From positions 1 to 14,201 of the forward strand of contig DEPD01000195.1 of NCBI GenBank assembly GCA_002358575.1: a stretch of DNA of 14,201 bases. The letters are read 5' to 3'. The position numbers were made by a program, and so were the translations under genes. Numbering within the stretch: the first letter of the stretch is position 1; each line of letters begins with the position of its first letter. Positions 1-8,031 of this stretch are shown here, piece by piece. Source of the stretch: Lachnospiraceae bacterium UBA3401. Lineage in GTDB: Bacteria; Bacillota; Clostridia; Lachnospirales; Lachnospiraceae. Below the pieces are notes generated by a model that worked only from the letters and a program-made list of their open reading frames with translations, ran no database searches and had not been told where the DNA came from.

Positions 1-31
1 TTTTATTAGCAGGCTTTCTTCATATTCTTTA

Positions 32-2191
32 TTAAAGAGTCTTTGACAGATGTTTTCTTCCAGAAAACTGCAAAGCAGTAGGTTCTCGATAAGGTCTGAC
101 AAGCAAATATAGAAATCCAAGTACTAACAGAAAAGCAATCGCAGTGCCCACGCCAAATGCTCCCGTTGTAACCAATGTGCCAATCTGATAAATACATAAT
201 GAAACAATATAAGCAAGGCCACACTGATAACCAATCGCAAACCAGAACCACTTTGGATTGTTCATCTCTCTCCGAATGGCACCCATAGCAGCAAAACATG
301 GTGCACACAACAGATTAAATACCAAAAAGCCATATGCTGCTACTGGCGTCATGACTGCTGCGAGATTTCCCCATATCTCAGCGCCATCCTCAGCAACTTC
401 CGCAAAGCCGAACAGCATTCCAAATGTAGCGACAACATTCTCTTTTGCGATCAGACCAGTCACCGCCGCAACTGCCATCTTCCAGCCCTCGCCGCCCTGT
501 GTCCATCCAAGCGGTGCAAAAATCCATGCAATCCCATTCCCAATCTGTGCAAGGATACTTTCATTCAACGTTTCGACCATGCCAAAGCCTTTCTCTGACC
601 AGCCAAAACTCATAAAAAACCACAGTACAATCGTAGATAACAAAATAATCGTTCCCGCTTTCCTTATAAAGGACCAACCGCGTTCCCACATACTTCTAAG
701 TACATTTCCCACAGTTGGCATATGGTAAGAAGGAAGTTCCATAACAAACGGCGCCGGGTCTCCCGCAAACATTCTTATCTTTTTCAAAATAATTCCCGAA
801 CATATAATCGCTGCAATTCCCACAAAATAGGCACTCCATGAAACCCAGCCTGCATTGTCAAAAAATGCTCCTGCAATCAATGCAATAATTGGAAGTTTTG
901 CTCCACATGGAACAAAAGTTGTAGTCATAATTGTCATCTTGCGGTCTCTGTCGCTCTCAATTGTCCTTGATGCCATAACACCAGGAACCCCGCACCCAGA
1001 ACCAATCAACATTGGGATAAAGGACTTTCCAGAAAGACCGAATTTGCGAAAAATTCTATCCATAATAAATGCCACGCGCGCCATATATCCACATGCTTCC
1101 AAAAATGCAAGAAATAAAAACAACACCAGCATCTGCGGCACAAATCCAAGGACAGCACCCACACCCGCAACAATTCCATCCAGTATTAGCGCCTGCATCC
1201 AATCTGCACAGCCAATCGCCACAAGCCCGCTCTCAATCGCTGGAGGGATAATCTCACCAAACAAAACATCGTTAGTCCAATCTGTCACAAATGTGCCGAC
1301 TGTTGTGACAGATATATAGTACACAAGAAACATCACCGCCGCAAAAATTGGAAGCGCAAGCCATCGGTTCGTCACAATCCTATCAATTTTATCTGATATC
1401 GTCAAGCTATCCCGTCTCTTTTTTGTGATGCATTCTGCAATAATACCCGAAATATAGACATACCGCTCATTTGTAATAATACTCTCTGTATCATCATCAA
1501 AAGCTTGCTCTAATGCCTGAATTTCACTGGTTACATCTATCTTACTGTCTATAAACGCAGCAATTTTTTCATCTTTCTCAAGAAGTTTAATAGCAAAAAA
1601 TCGTTTTTGTTCCTGCGGTATATGCGTGTTGAGCTTTTCCTCCACAGTACCAATTATTTCTTCTACGCGCGGATCAAATGAATGTTTTGGTGTGGTTGCC
1701 TGTTCTTTTGCCGCTGCAACTGCCTTCTCAATTGCCTCATTAACCCCATTTCCCTTTAAAGCAGAGATTTCCACAACTGGACAGCCCAGCGCATTTGACA
1801 GTTTATTTCCATATACCATATCTCCGTTTTTTTCCAGAAGATCTGCCATATTCACTGCCATAACGACTGGAATACCAAGCTCTGTCAACTGTGTTGAAAG
1901 ATATAGATTTCGTTCAATATTCGTGCCGTCTACAATGTTTAAAATTGCATCTGGCCGTTCCTGAATCAGATAATTTCTAGCGACAACCTCCTCTAATGTA
2001 TAAGGCGAGAGCGAATAAATTCCAGGCAGATCCGTAATAATGACCTCGCGGTCTCTTTTCCATCTTCCCTCTTTTTTTTCCACTGTCACACCTGGCCAAT
2101 TGCCAACAAACTGATTGGAACCTGTCAATGCGTTGAACAGCGTTGTCTTTCCACAGTTTGGATTCCCTGCTAGTGCAATTTTAACTGACAT
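32..2191 (-). CDS. feoB: Ferrous iron transporter FeoB, 719 aa
   Basis: GTP-dependent Fe2+ uptake permease of the cytoplasmic membrane. The N-terminal G domain shows G1 GNPNCGKT (residues 9-16), G3 DLPG (54-57), G4 NMAD (114-117) and a G5-like SAL (143-145). A helical spacer follows to about residue 270. The membrane domain then has the two hallmark Gate motifs, GSGCGVPG (397-404) and PCGAKLP (428-434). The length is normal for the family and nothing is missing. The ATG at 2191 is preceded by a GAGGAAAGGGG purine-rich ribosome site. Two feoA genes lie upstream on the same strand, and a separate promoter sits between the second feoA and feoB. Only 31 bases follow the stop, so a downstream FeoB-associated small protein, common in this phylum, cannot be judged. 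Confidence 0.98.
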   Translation of the reverse strand: MSVKIALAGNPNCGKTTLFNALTGSNQFVGNWPGVTVEKKEGRWKRDREVIITDLPGIYSLSPYTLEEVVARNYLIQERPDAILNIVDGTNIERNLYLSTQLTELGIPVVMAVNMADLLEKNGDMVYGNKLSNALGCPVVEISALKGNGVNEAIEKAVAAAKEQATTPKHSFDPRVEEIIGTVEEKLNTHIPQEQKRFFAIKLLEKDEKIAAFIDSKIDVTSEIQALEQAFDDDTESIITNERYVYISGIIAECITKKRRDSLTISDKIDRIVTNRWLALPIFAAVMFLVYYISVTTVGTFVTDWTNDVLFGEIIPPAIESGLVAIGCADWMQALILDGIVAGVGAVLGFVPQMLVLFLFLAFLEACGYMARVAFIMDRIFRKFGLSGKSFIPMLIGSGCGVPGVMASRTIESDRDRKMTIMTTTFVPCGAKLPIIALIAGAFFDNAGWVSWSAYFVGIAAIICSGIILKKIRMFAGDPAPFVMELPSYHMPTVGNVLRSMWERGWSFIRKAGTIILLSTIVLWFFMSFGWSEKGFGMVETLNESILAQIGNGIAWIFAPLGWTQGGEGWKMAVAAVTGLIAKENVVATFGMLFGFAEVAEDGAEIWGNLAAVMTPVAAYGFLVFNLLCAPCFAAMGAIRREMNNPKWFWFAIGYQCGLAYIVSLCIYQIGTLVTTGAFGVGTAIAFLLVLGFLYLLVRPYREPTALQFSGRKHLSKTL

Positions 2192-2293
2192 ATGTTACCC
2201 CTTTCCTCTATCAATAACTTTTTGCAATAGCCTTTCAAAATATATTTTAACAAGTGTTTTCTATTGCTACTTATTATTTTATGCTGCTGATTA

Positions 2294-2322
2294 ATATTAG
2301 TTTTTTCTAACTATTATGTAAA
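2294..2322 (-). promoter_or_regulatory. Candidate sigma-A promoter of feoB with embedded operator
   Basis: On the minus strand a -35 TTTACA (2317-2322), a 17-nt spacer and a -10 TAATAT (2294-2299) begin six bases after the feoA stop. The spacer and -10 contain TTAG-N6-CTAA (2297-2310), the same repeat spacing as in the first feoA promoter. The leader to feoB would be about 97 nt. It holds a 7-bp inverted repeat, GCAATAG (2224-2230) against CTATTGC (2261-2267), of unknown meaning. Promoter function is inferred from sequence only. Confidence 0.6.
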
Positions 2323-2327
2323 AAAAA

Positions 2328-2549
2328 TTATTCCACAACAATCATTTCCGCATCCGCTTTTCTAAGCGACAGTTCATATCCCCTGACTGTCACCTCAACA
2401 GGATCACCCAACGGCGCCACCTTGCGCACAAAAACCTCCACACCTTTCGTAATCCCCATGTCCATAATGCGCCTTCTGACTGGTCCCTCGCCGTTTAGCC
2501 GAGATACTTTAACCGTCTGCCCGCATTGGATTTCTTTCAGTGTCTTCAT
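2328..2549 (-). CDS. feoA: FeoA family protein (second copy), 73 aa
   Basis: Small cytosolic SH3-like protein that partners FeoB in ferrous iron uptake. The length and fold pattern match FeoA: a start like MKTLKEIQCGQ, a central RRRIMDMGITKG turn, then VAPLGDPVEVTVRGYELSLR and an acidic end. The start is the ATG at 2549, because a perfect AGGAGG lies 9 nt upstream. Earlier in-frame TTG (2573) and ATG (2570) codons overlap or precede that ribosome site and are less likely. It lies 38 bases downstream of the other feoA, so the two are almost certainly co-transcribed. It is the more typical of the two FeoA copies. Confidence 0.93.
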   Translation of the reverse strand: MKTLKEIQCGQTVKVSRLNGEGPVRRRIMDMGITKGVEVFVRKVAPLGDPVEVTVRGYELSLRKADAEMIVVE

Positions 2550-2587
2550 TGAAACACTCCTCCTCTCCATCAATCTTTCCAGAAATA

Positions 2588-2797
2588 CTACACTACTATC
2601 TTGTTCGCCATATCCCTTCCGATGGCAACACGCGAGTCCTTTACATTGACAATCATACTTCCATTGCTGTCCGATATCACTGTAATAATTCCTCCTGCCA
2701 CAAAGCCCAGTTTTTCCAAAAACTGCCGTGTCTCTTCTTTTCCGCCAACTTTCTTGATCTCCAGCGCCTCACCAATATTTGCCATACTAAGTGGCAT
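2588..2797 (-). CDS. feoA: FeoA family protein (first copy), 69 aa
   Basis: Second FeoA-type SH3-like protein, first gene of the iron operon. Family features are the MPLS start, the GFVAGGIITVISD strand pair and the VAIGRDMANKIVV end typical of the DNA-independent FeoA domain. The start is taken as the ATG at 2797, because AAAGGAG ends 9 nt before it. The ATG at 2806 abuts that ribosome site with no spacing, so it is unlikely. It is diverged from the neighbouring feoA, and tandem diverged FeoA proteins with one FeoB are common in clostridia. One copy may act at FeoB while the other has an accessory role; the sequence does not say which. Confidence 0.93.
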   Translation of the reverse strand: MPLSMANIGEALEIKKVGGKEETRQFLEKLGFVAGGIITVISDSNGSMIVNVKDSRVAIGRDMANKIVV

Positions 2798-2837
2798 TGT
2801 GCCCATCTCCTTTCATTGATATTGTTCCTCACCTTTA

Positions 2838-2868
2838 TTAGTATAAGCTAACAAATATTAGTTGTCAA
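2838..2868 (-). promoter_or_regulatory. feoA promoter with overlapping DtxR-like operator
   Basis: Strong sigma-A promoter on the minus strand: -35 TTGACA (2863-2868), a 17-nt spacer and -10 TATACT (2840-2845), about 35 nt ahead of the ribosome site. Three four-base blocks, TTAG (2838), CTAA (2848) and TTAG (2858) on the plus strand, lie exactly 10 bp apart across the spacer and -10. DtxR/IdeR operators contain the same TTAG-N6-CTAA spacing (consensus TWAGGTTAGSCTAACCTWA). The likely reading is iron-dependent repression by a DtxR-type regulator, inferred and not seen in the window. Confidence 0.75.
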
Positions 2869-2903
2869 TACTATTTGAAAAGTTTTTCTTGAGGCGTGCG
2901 CAT

Positions 2904-2942
2904 AAAAAAACCAATCGATACTTTTTTTAAAGCATCAACTGG
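2904..2942 (-). terminator. Rho-independent terminator of ldh
   Basis: On the minus strand an 11-bp stem (2932-2942 with 2911-2921, three G-U pairs) is followed by seven T residues (2904-2910). It starts 9 bases after the ldh stop and separates ldh from the feo promoter. Confidence 0.85.
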
Positions 2943-2950
2943 TTTATAGT

Positions 2951-3910
2951 TTAATTCAAATCTAATTCTTTAATAACTGATGCGAGTGTATCTGCAGACT
3001 GTTTCAACTTTTTCTGCTCATCCTCATTCAGCGCAATTGACACCCTCGTTTGCACGCCTTCCTCACCCAATACTGCTGGCATACTGAGCACCATTCCCTC
3101 AATGCCATACTCACCATGTATCATACGTGATATTGGCAGAATAGAACGCTCGTTACGCACAATTGCTTCGCAAATTCTTCTCACCGACATTGCAATTCCA
3201 TAATAAGTCGCTCTCTTCTTGGCAATAATCTCATAGGCACAGTTTTTAACCTCTTCTGCTATGCGCTCCATGGACTCCTCATGCTGGAAATGTCCTCTCA
3301 GCTCACAGAAATCATTCAATGGCACACCTGATACATTTGCACTACTCCATGCGGCAATCTCACTGTCCCCATGCTCTCCAATAATAAAGGCATGAACACT
3401 TTTGCTATCCACATCCAAATGTTCCCCCAGCTTATATTTAAGTCTAGCTGTATCAAGCACTGTGCCAGATCCAATCACCCTGTCCTCCGGCATATTGCTT
3501 AGCTTGCAAGTCACATAAGTAAGGATATCAACAGGATTAGATACAACCAAGACAATCCCCTGATAATTTCTGTTCGCAATCTCTGGTATAATGCTTTTAA
3601 AGATATCCACATTCTTGTGTACCAGATCAAGCCTTGTCTCATCTGGCTTCTGGTTTGCACCTGCAGTAATAATTACAATCGCCGCATCCACAATATCGTC
3701 ATAAGAACCAGCATAGATATCTACATGACCAATAAATGGAATACCGTGTGCGATGTCAAGTGCTTCGCCCTCAGCCCTGTCATGGTCTGCATCAATTAGC
3801 ACCATCTCAGAAAACAACCCACTTTGCATCAGGCAGAATGCTGTTGCTGAACCAACAAAACCACAGCCCACAATCGCTACCTTTCTATTGTCAATCGTTA
3901 CTTCTTTCAT
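2951..3910 (-). CDS. ldh: L-lactate dehydrogenase, 319 aa
   Basis: Cytosolic NAD-dependent L-lactate dehydrogenase, reducing pyruvate to lactate to regenerate NAD+ in fermentation. The Rossmann motif is GCGFVG (15-20). Active-site loop residues are Gln87 (Arg in malate dehydrogenases, so this supports LDH) and Arg93. Asp153 and Arg156 sit in VLDTAR, and catalytic His180 in GEHGDSE. The length is standard. The ATG at 3910 has AGGAGG 7 nt upstream. It has its own terminator and a candidate promoter (3969-3998) carrying a repeat like the feo operators. The thioesterase gene upstream on the same strand ends 98 bases away with no visible terminator, so some read-through is possible. Confidence 0.97.
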   Translation of the reverse strand: MKEVTIDNRKVAIVGCGFVGSATAFCLMQSGLFSEMVLIDADHDRAEGEALDIAHGIPFIGHVDIYAGSYDDIVDAAIVIITAGANQKPDETRLDLVHKNVDIFKSIIPEIANRNYQGIVLVVSNPVDILTYVTCKLSNMPEDRVIGSGTVLDTARLKYKLGEHLDVDSKSVHAFIIGEHGDSEIAAWSSANVSGVPLNDFCELRGHFQHEESMERIAEEVKNCAYEIIAKKRATYYGIAMSVRRICEAIVRNERSILPISRMIHGEYGIEGMVLSMPAVLGEEGVQTRVSIALNEDEQKKLKQSADTLASVIKELDLN

Positions 3911-3968
3911 TCAAAATCCTCCTTGTTCTTAACATTCTAAAAAACTATTACAAATTCATTTTTACCAA

Positions 3969-3998
3969 TTTATGCATTCTAATTCATCTTAGACTCAA
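3969..3998 (-). promoter_or_regulatory. Candidate ldh promoter with CTAA-N6-TTAG repeat
   Basis: On the minus strand a -35-like TTGAGT (3993-3998), an 18-nt spacer and a -10-like CATAAA (3969-3974). The spacer begins with CTAA-N6-TTAG (3979-3992), positioned much as in the feoA promoter. Each hexamer matches the consensus only in part, so the promoter call is moderate and the operator call is inference. Confidence 0.4.
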
Positions 3999-4008
3999 GT
4001 TTATTATC

Positions 4009-4407
4009 CTAAGTTTCCACTATAAAACCGTTAGAAGTCATATGTGCCACCTGACTGCCAAGTTCATCACTGACAACAATTTCATAATAACAAGTTTTTC
4101 TGCCTTCTCTTATCTTAGAAGCCTCCGCAATCAGTTTATTCCCCTTCGCCCTTCCAAGAAAGCTAATGGAAGCTGTGAGCGATACTCTGGGGTCCTTATT
4201 CCAGTTTGAAGCAACTGCAAAGGCAAAATCTGCCAACGTAAAAATTGCGCCACCCATCACTGCTCCGAGCGCATTGCGGTGTGTGTCATTTAACTCCATA
4301 GAACATCTGGCAAATCCCTCATCCACTGTCTCAATCACCGCGCCATTCACTGTCGCAAAGCGGTCTTTTGAAAACCGCTCCCGCACTTCATCCAGTGTTT
4401 CCTGCAT
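4009..4407 (-). CDS. PaaI-type hotdog-fold thioesterase, 132 aa
   Basis: Probable acyl-CoA thioesterase of the PaaI/hotdog family. The diagnostic stretch is residues 43-66, with Asn45, Gly48, Gly52-Gly53 and the acidic residue Asp60 (FTLAD) that serves as the catalytic carboxylate in PaaI enzymes. The usual HGG is MGG here (Met51 replaces His), so activity or substrate may differ. A second conserved segment, ASISFLGRAKG, follows at 79-89. The ATG at 4407 has AGGAGG 8 nt upstream. It lies 48 bases downstream of an unrecognised 154-residue protein on the same strand, probably one operon. The substrate cannot be predicted. Confidence 0.9.
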   Translation of the reverse strand: MQETLDEVRERFSKDRFATVNGAVIETVDEGFARCSMELNDTHRNALGAVMGGAIFTLADFAFAVASNWNKDPRVSLTASISFLGRAKGNKLIAEASKIREGRKTCYYEIVVSDELGSQVAHMTSNGFIVET

Positions 4408-4455
4408 CCCCTTTTTCCTCCTAAATTTTTCTACTTCACCACTAGACCTAATGTA

Positions 4456-4920
4456 CTAGTACTCCAGCGGCTGCCTGATCTCCATCAATTCTTTCAATTT
4501 TAATAGGAGTGCAAGATATACTCCATTCTGAACACCTTCTGCCCAGACTGCTCCTTTTATATCTCCACGCAGAACATACTTTGATAAAATATCCCCCAAA
4601 ACTGTAATCTCCTGCAAAGAACAGGCACTGATAATCCGCAATTCGTCCGCCGCAGTCTTAATCCGATATCTTGAGTATGTATACACATAATTTCTGTTGA
4701 GAAAATCTGTCTGTTTTACTTCCTTGACAAAGCGAAGCAGAGTCGCGTCATAAACAGGAACAGCCATGGAACTTTTTTCAATTCCCTGTCCATTGTAAAT
4801 ATCAGTTGCAACTGTCCCACTTTTTTCCTGTAGCCATGATAGATAATGCATCAGACGTGCCACATCATCCTTGTAGCATATTAGAATCTCATCTCTTGAA
4901 AGTCTAAGATTGTCCTGCAT
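4456..4920 (-). CDS. Uncharacterised 154-aa protein
   Basis: I do not recognise a named family. The protein is soluble with no signal peptide or membrane segment. It looks mostly helical at both ends (about 5-35 and 98-150), with a Tyr/Arg-rich centre (FLNRNYVYTYSRYRI, about 74-88) that resembles a compact core. The ATG at 4920 has GGGAGG 7 nt upstream, and codon use is like the neighbours. It precedes the PaaI-like gene with a 48-base gap, suggesting joint transcription and possibly a related role. No catalytic motif is apparent. Confidence 0.85.
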   Translation of the reverse strand: MQDNLRLSRDEILICYKDDVARLMHYLSWLQEKSGTVATDIYNGQGIEKSSMAVPVYDATLLRFVKEVKQTDFLNRNYVYTYSRYRIKTAADELRIISACSLQEITVLGDILSKYVLRGDIKGAVWAEGVQNGVYLALLLKLKELMEIRQPLEY

Positions 4921-5027
4921 AAAAGTTCCTCCCTTCTAGTATATCAATAATATTCTAACATAAAACAAAAAAAAGTACAGTCATTCTTGTCAAATTATTG
5001 TGGTACAAAAATTTTATAAAAAATTTC

Positions 5028-5057
5028 TTGCTTGTTTTAACGCTTTCTGGTTAATAT
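5028..5057 (+). promoter_or_regulatory. Candidate promoter of the VanZ-like gene
   Basis: TTGCTT (5028-5033), an 18-nt spacer and TAATAT (5052-5057), ending 52 bases before the chosen start codon. The match to sigma-A is moderate. Confidence 0.45.
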
Positions 5058-5109
5058 AAGGATATCTTTTTTATTGAAATATTATGAAATGTTTACTAGG
5101 AGATTTATC

Positions 5110-5625
5110 ATGAAATTCTTACTGCGTTTTCTATTAAAACCCTTGTCCTTTCTCCCTGCGCTGCTAATGATGTACTTAATATTCTCGCTCTCAGCGCAGG
5201 ATGGCACTACCAGCTCCAATCTGAGCTACAAGGTATCCTACACCGCTGTATCCTTTGTAGATAAGACACTTGATCTGGAACTGACAGACAGACAAATTAC
5301 GCGCAGTATTCGGAAAATACACTACTATGTACGAAAACTCGCGCACTTTGCAGAATATTTTCTACTTGCGGTATCTGTATCATTTCCGTTGTATGTATAT
5401 GGCATACGCGGAATCTGGCTGATTATCACCAGTGGAATCTTGTGTGTAGGGTTTGCCTCGTTCGATGAAATCCATCAATATTTTGTGCGCGGGCGCGGCT
5501 GTTCCACACGTGATGTAATGATTGACAGTTGTGGCTCTTTCCTTGGAATCCTTTTTGTACGAATATTTGGGTATATTGGTAGAAAAACAATTTTTGAGCC
5601 ATTGTGCAGGCATTCAAACACGTAA
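5110..5625 (+). CDS. VanZ-like membrane protein, 171 aa
   Basis: Integral membrane protein of the VanZ-like family. VanZ itself gives low-level teicoplanin resistance; most chromosomal homologues have unknown roles at the envelope. Hydrophobic segments lie near residues 8-26, 78-97, 102-116 and 134-154. The family core is clear: HFAEY (79-83), DEIHQ (119-123), RGR (127-129), then Asp135 and Asp139 in the RDVMIDS turn before the last helix. The start is the ATG at 5110, with AGGAG 7 nt upstream. In-frame TTG (5074) and ATG (5089) codons lack a ribosome site. It stands alone, divergent from the 154-aa gene and convergent with glgX. Confidence 0.92.
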   Translation: MKFLLRFLLKPLSFLPALLMMYLIFSLSAQDGTTSSNLSYKVSYTAVSFVDKTLDLELTDRQITRSIRKIHYYVRKLAHFAEYFLLAVSVSFPLYVYGIRGIWLIITSGILCVGFASFDEIHQYFVRGRGCSTRDVMIDSCGSFLGILFVRIFGYIGRKTIFEPLCRHSNT

Positions 5626-5783
5626 AAAATCAAATGCCTACCATTTATTGGCTAATATATTGCTATATTTTTGCAATATAGTTATAGATTATAGGATTAT
5701 TTCATTGTATTATATTAGTATGTTTAGCAGAGATGTTAGACTTGCTAATTAGCAATTCCGGAAGAATTCCCCTTTTACACAAC
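5626..5783. other. AT-rich spacer with two palindromes
   Basis: No gene seen. It holds an 8-bp inverted repeat with a 9-nt loop, TATATTGC (5656-5663) and GCAATATA (5673-5680), and a perfect 14-bp palindrome, TTGCTAATTAGCAA (5742-5755). No T-tract marks either as a terminator. Confidence 0.6.
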
Positions 5784-5816
5784 AGGAAGCCTGAGTGATC
5801 AGGCTTCCTCGTTTTT
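5784..5816 (+). terminator. Rho-independent terminator
   Basis: Perfect 11-bp stem, AGGAAGCCTGA (5784-5794) with TCAGGCTTCCT (5799-5809), a GTGA loop, then CG and five T residues (5812-5816). It is oriented to end the VanZ-like transcript, although 158 bases beyond its stop. Confidence 0.88.
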
Positions 5817-5874
5817 ATGCGCAGACTCATGCAGAGAAAATATGCCGCTAAGGCGACGCACAAACCGCGCGAGC
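5812..5874 (+). repeat. Dispersed structured repeat, copy A
   Basis: About 63 bp closely resembling 12918-12983 on the opposite strand (copy B), roughly 80% identical apart from a 3-bp gap. Shared blocks in order are TTTTTATGC, CAGAC, TGCAGAG, AAATA, GCCGCTAAGGCG, CGCAC and CGCGCG. It is much more GC-rich than its surroundings. It begins in the T-tract of the terminator, as does copy B. It lies between convergent genes and codes for nothing evident. Confidence 0.8.
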
Positions 5875-5900
5875 AGGGGAAGATAAATCTTCCCCTGCTC
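5871..5900. other. Perfect 14-bp stem-loop downstream of glgX
   Basis: GAGCAGGGGAAGAT (5871-5884) pairs perfectly with ATCTTCCCCTGCTC (5887-5900) around AA. Neither side has a clear T-tract, although the plus-strand side is T/A-rich. It is 19 bases past the glgX stop and may end or protect that mRNA. It overlaps the end of repeat copy A. Confidence 0.65.
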
Positions 5901-5919
5901 GATTTAAAATTATATTTCT

Positions 5920-8031
5920 TTAATTTTTGTCAACAATTGCAATCACAACGGAACGAGGATACATAATCAGCGCATCCCCTGTCACCCAATTTGTCAGTTT
6001 ATGATAGTCAGTGTCTGCGGTATGCTCAAATTCCGTATTCATAATGATGCGCCACTTTCTTCCGAGAGGCAGCTTCGGAAGTTGCACTTCCTCCTTTTCC
6101 CAGAACGCATTCACTCCAATATAGATAATATCGTCCTCCCGATTTCCCGCTGTTCGTCCAGCAAACATTATGCCAATCGTGCGCGTATCTGGTCCGCAGT
6201 TACTGTTCCATGCCGTTTTATTGTGAATGGAAACCTCTGGAAATCCACAGCCACTCGGTCCAGAACGCCCTCTCAAAATCGGATGATTTTTGCGTAGATT
6301 AATCATAAATTTGCAAAACTCAAACATTTCGCTATACTTTTCTTTTCGCGTCCAGTCAAGCCATGACACAATATTATCTTGACAGTAAGCATTATTGTTG
6401 CCAAACTGTGTGTTACAGAACTCATCTCCCGCAAGAAACATTGCAGCGCCTCTGCTGCACATTAAAATTGCAAATGCATTTTTTCTGAGACGGTTTCTCA
6501 ACGTCAGAACTTCTGGGTCATCTGTGTCACCCTCCACGCCACAGTTCCAACTATTATTATCGTTCGCTCCATCTGTGTTATTCCATCCGTTTTTCTCATT
6601 GTGTTTTTGATTGTAAGCATACATATCATATAGAGTAAAACCATCATGGCAGTTTAAGAAATTGACCGTTGCATTCTCCCCGCGATTTTCCTTTCCATAC
6701 AAGTCAAAAGACCCTGTAATACGGTTAATTGCCGCCTGTGCCATACCATAATCGCCTTTTAGGAAACAGCGCATATCATCCCGATATCTTCCATTCCACT
6801 CTGCCCAGCGATTCCACGACGGAAAACTTCCCACCTGGTAAAGTCCACCTGCATCCCATGCTTCGGCAATCAGTTTTACACTGCCAAGTACAGGGTCAAA
6901 CGCAAGACTCTGCAATAATGGCGGCTTACTCATCGGCGAACCGTCCTCGTTGCGTCCCATAATCGAAGCAAGATCAAAACGGAATCCATCAACGCGGTAA
7001 GAAACTACCCAGTAGCGCAGACATTCCAAAATAAACTGCTGTACAATGGGGTGATTACAATTCATTACATTGCCACACCCACTAAAATTGTAATACTTTC
7101 CATCTGGAGTTAGCATATAGTAAATATTGTTGTCAATGCCCTTAAATGAGAAACACGGTCCCATCTCATTTCCCTCTGCAGTATGGTTAAATACAACGTC
7201 GAGAATAACCTCTATCCCGTTTGCATTTAGTTCATGAATCAGACTTCTAAACTCATTTCCCGCTTTTCCAGCACGTGTATCCGACGCGTAGGCAACATTG
7301 GGCGAAAAGAAACATACAGGGCTGTATCCCCAATAATTAATTAGCTTCTCTCCATCAACAATCCGCACATCCTCTGTCTCATCAAACTCAAAGACTGGCA
7401 TAAGCTCCACTGCATTAATACCAAGTTCCAACAGATAAGGAATCTTTTCCCGAATACCCTCGTAGGTTCCCCTATGTTCAACTCCTGAAGATTTATCCTG
7501 CGTAAACCCTCTCACGTGCATCTCATAGATAATCAAATCTTTTGGCTCCAAACTGGTATTCTTGAAATTTCCCCAATCGTACCCACCATCCACAACCCGC
7601 GCCTTATAGATCCGTTCTGAAACAGGCTTTTCTTTGCCCCAAATTTCTTGACCTGCAACCGATCTAGCATAAGGGTCGAGAATGTATTTTGTCTTATCAA
7701 ACAACAATCCTTTGCTGACATTGTACTCCCCATCAAACTGGTATGCATACTCAAACTCTCTGGGTTTCAATCCATAAACTACCATAGAATACGTATCACC
7801 CATGCGGCAAGAATCTGGAAACGGTATCACCGCATAAGGTTCATGCTCCCCCACATGGAACAGGCAGAGACTACAGGATTTTGCTCCATTAGAATGAATT
7901 GTAAAATTTACTCCCTCGTCAACCCTAATCGCTCCGTTCTCCAAAAACTTTCCAGGTCGAACTGAAAATCCAGCAACTTCATCTGTAGGCGGATAATATT
8001 TTCTTTCTAGTCCCGAACCGATATACCTCAT
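5920..8031 (-). CDS. glgX: Glycogen debranching enzyme / isoamylase-type GH13, 703 aa
   Basis: Alpha-1,6-glucosidase of the GH13 isoamylase/GlgX group, cleaving branch points in glycogen or limit dextrins; cytosolic, no signal peptide. Numbering from the TTG two codons upstream: a CBM48-like N-terminal beta domain (about 20-125), then the catalytic barrel. GH13 region I is DVVFNH (280-285), region II GFRFD with nucleophile Asp355, region III AEAWD with acid/base Glu392, and region IV NCHD with Asp465. A C-terminal beta domain ends the protein. All catalytic residues are present and the length is typical. Two starts are possible: ATG at 8031 (10 nt from GGAGG, chosen) or TTG at 8037 (5 nt). 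It stands alone with a long AT-rich leader region. A pullulanase-like activity is possible. Confidence 0.95.
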   Translation of the reverse strand: MRYIGSGLERKYYPPTDEVAGFSVRPGKFLENGAIRVDEGVNFTIHSNGAKSCSLCLFHVGEHEPYAVIPFPDSCRMGDTYSMVVYGLKPREFEYAYQFDGEYNVSKGLLFDKTKYILDPYARSVAGQEIWGKEKPVSERIYKARVVDGGYDWGNFKNTSLEPKDLIIYEMHVRGFTQDKSSGVEHRGTYEGIREKIPYLLELGINAVELMPVFEFDETEDVRIVDGEKLINYWGYSPVCFFSPNVAYASDTRAGKAGNEFRSLIHELNANGIEVILDVVFNHTAEGNEMGPCFSFKGIDNNIYYMLTPDGKYYNFSGCGNVMNCNHPIVQQFILECLRYWVVSYRVDGFRFDLASIMGRNEDGSPMSKPPLLQSLAFDPVLGSVKLIAEAWDAGGLYQVGSFPSWNRWAEWNGRYRDDMRCFLKGDYGMAQAAINRITGSFDLYGKENRGENATVNFLNCHDGFTLYDMYAYNQKHNEKNGWNNTDGANDNNSWNCGVEGDTDDPEVLTLRNRLRKNAFAILMCSRGAAMFLAGDEFCNTQFGNNNAYCQDNIVSWLDWTRKEKYSEMFEFCKFMINLRKNHPILRGRSGPSGCGFPEVSIHNKTAWNSNCGPDTRTIGIMFAGRTAGNREDDIIYIGVNAFWEKEEVQLPKLPLGRKWRIIMNTEFEHTADTDYHKLTNWVTGDALIMYPRSVVIAIVDKN

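Noticed and set aside
1..31. Possible small gene after feoB
   Set aside because: Only a five-codon frame fits before the window edge.
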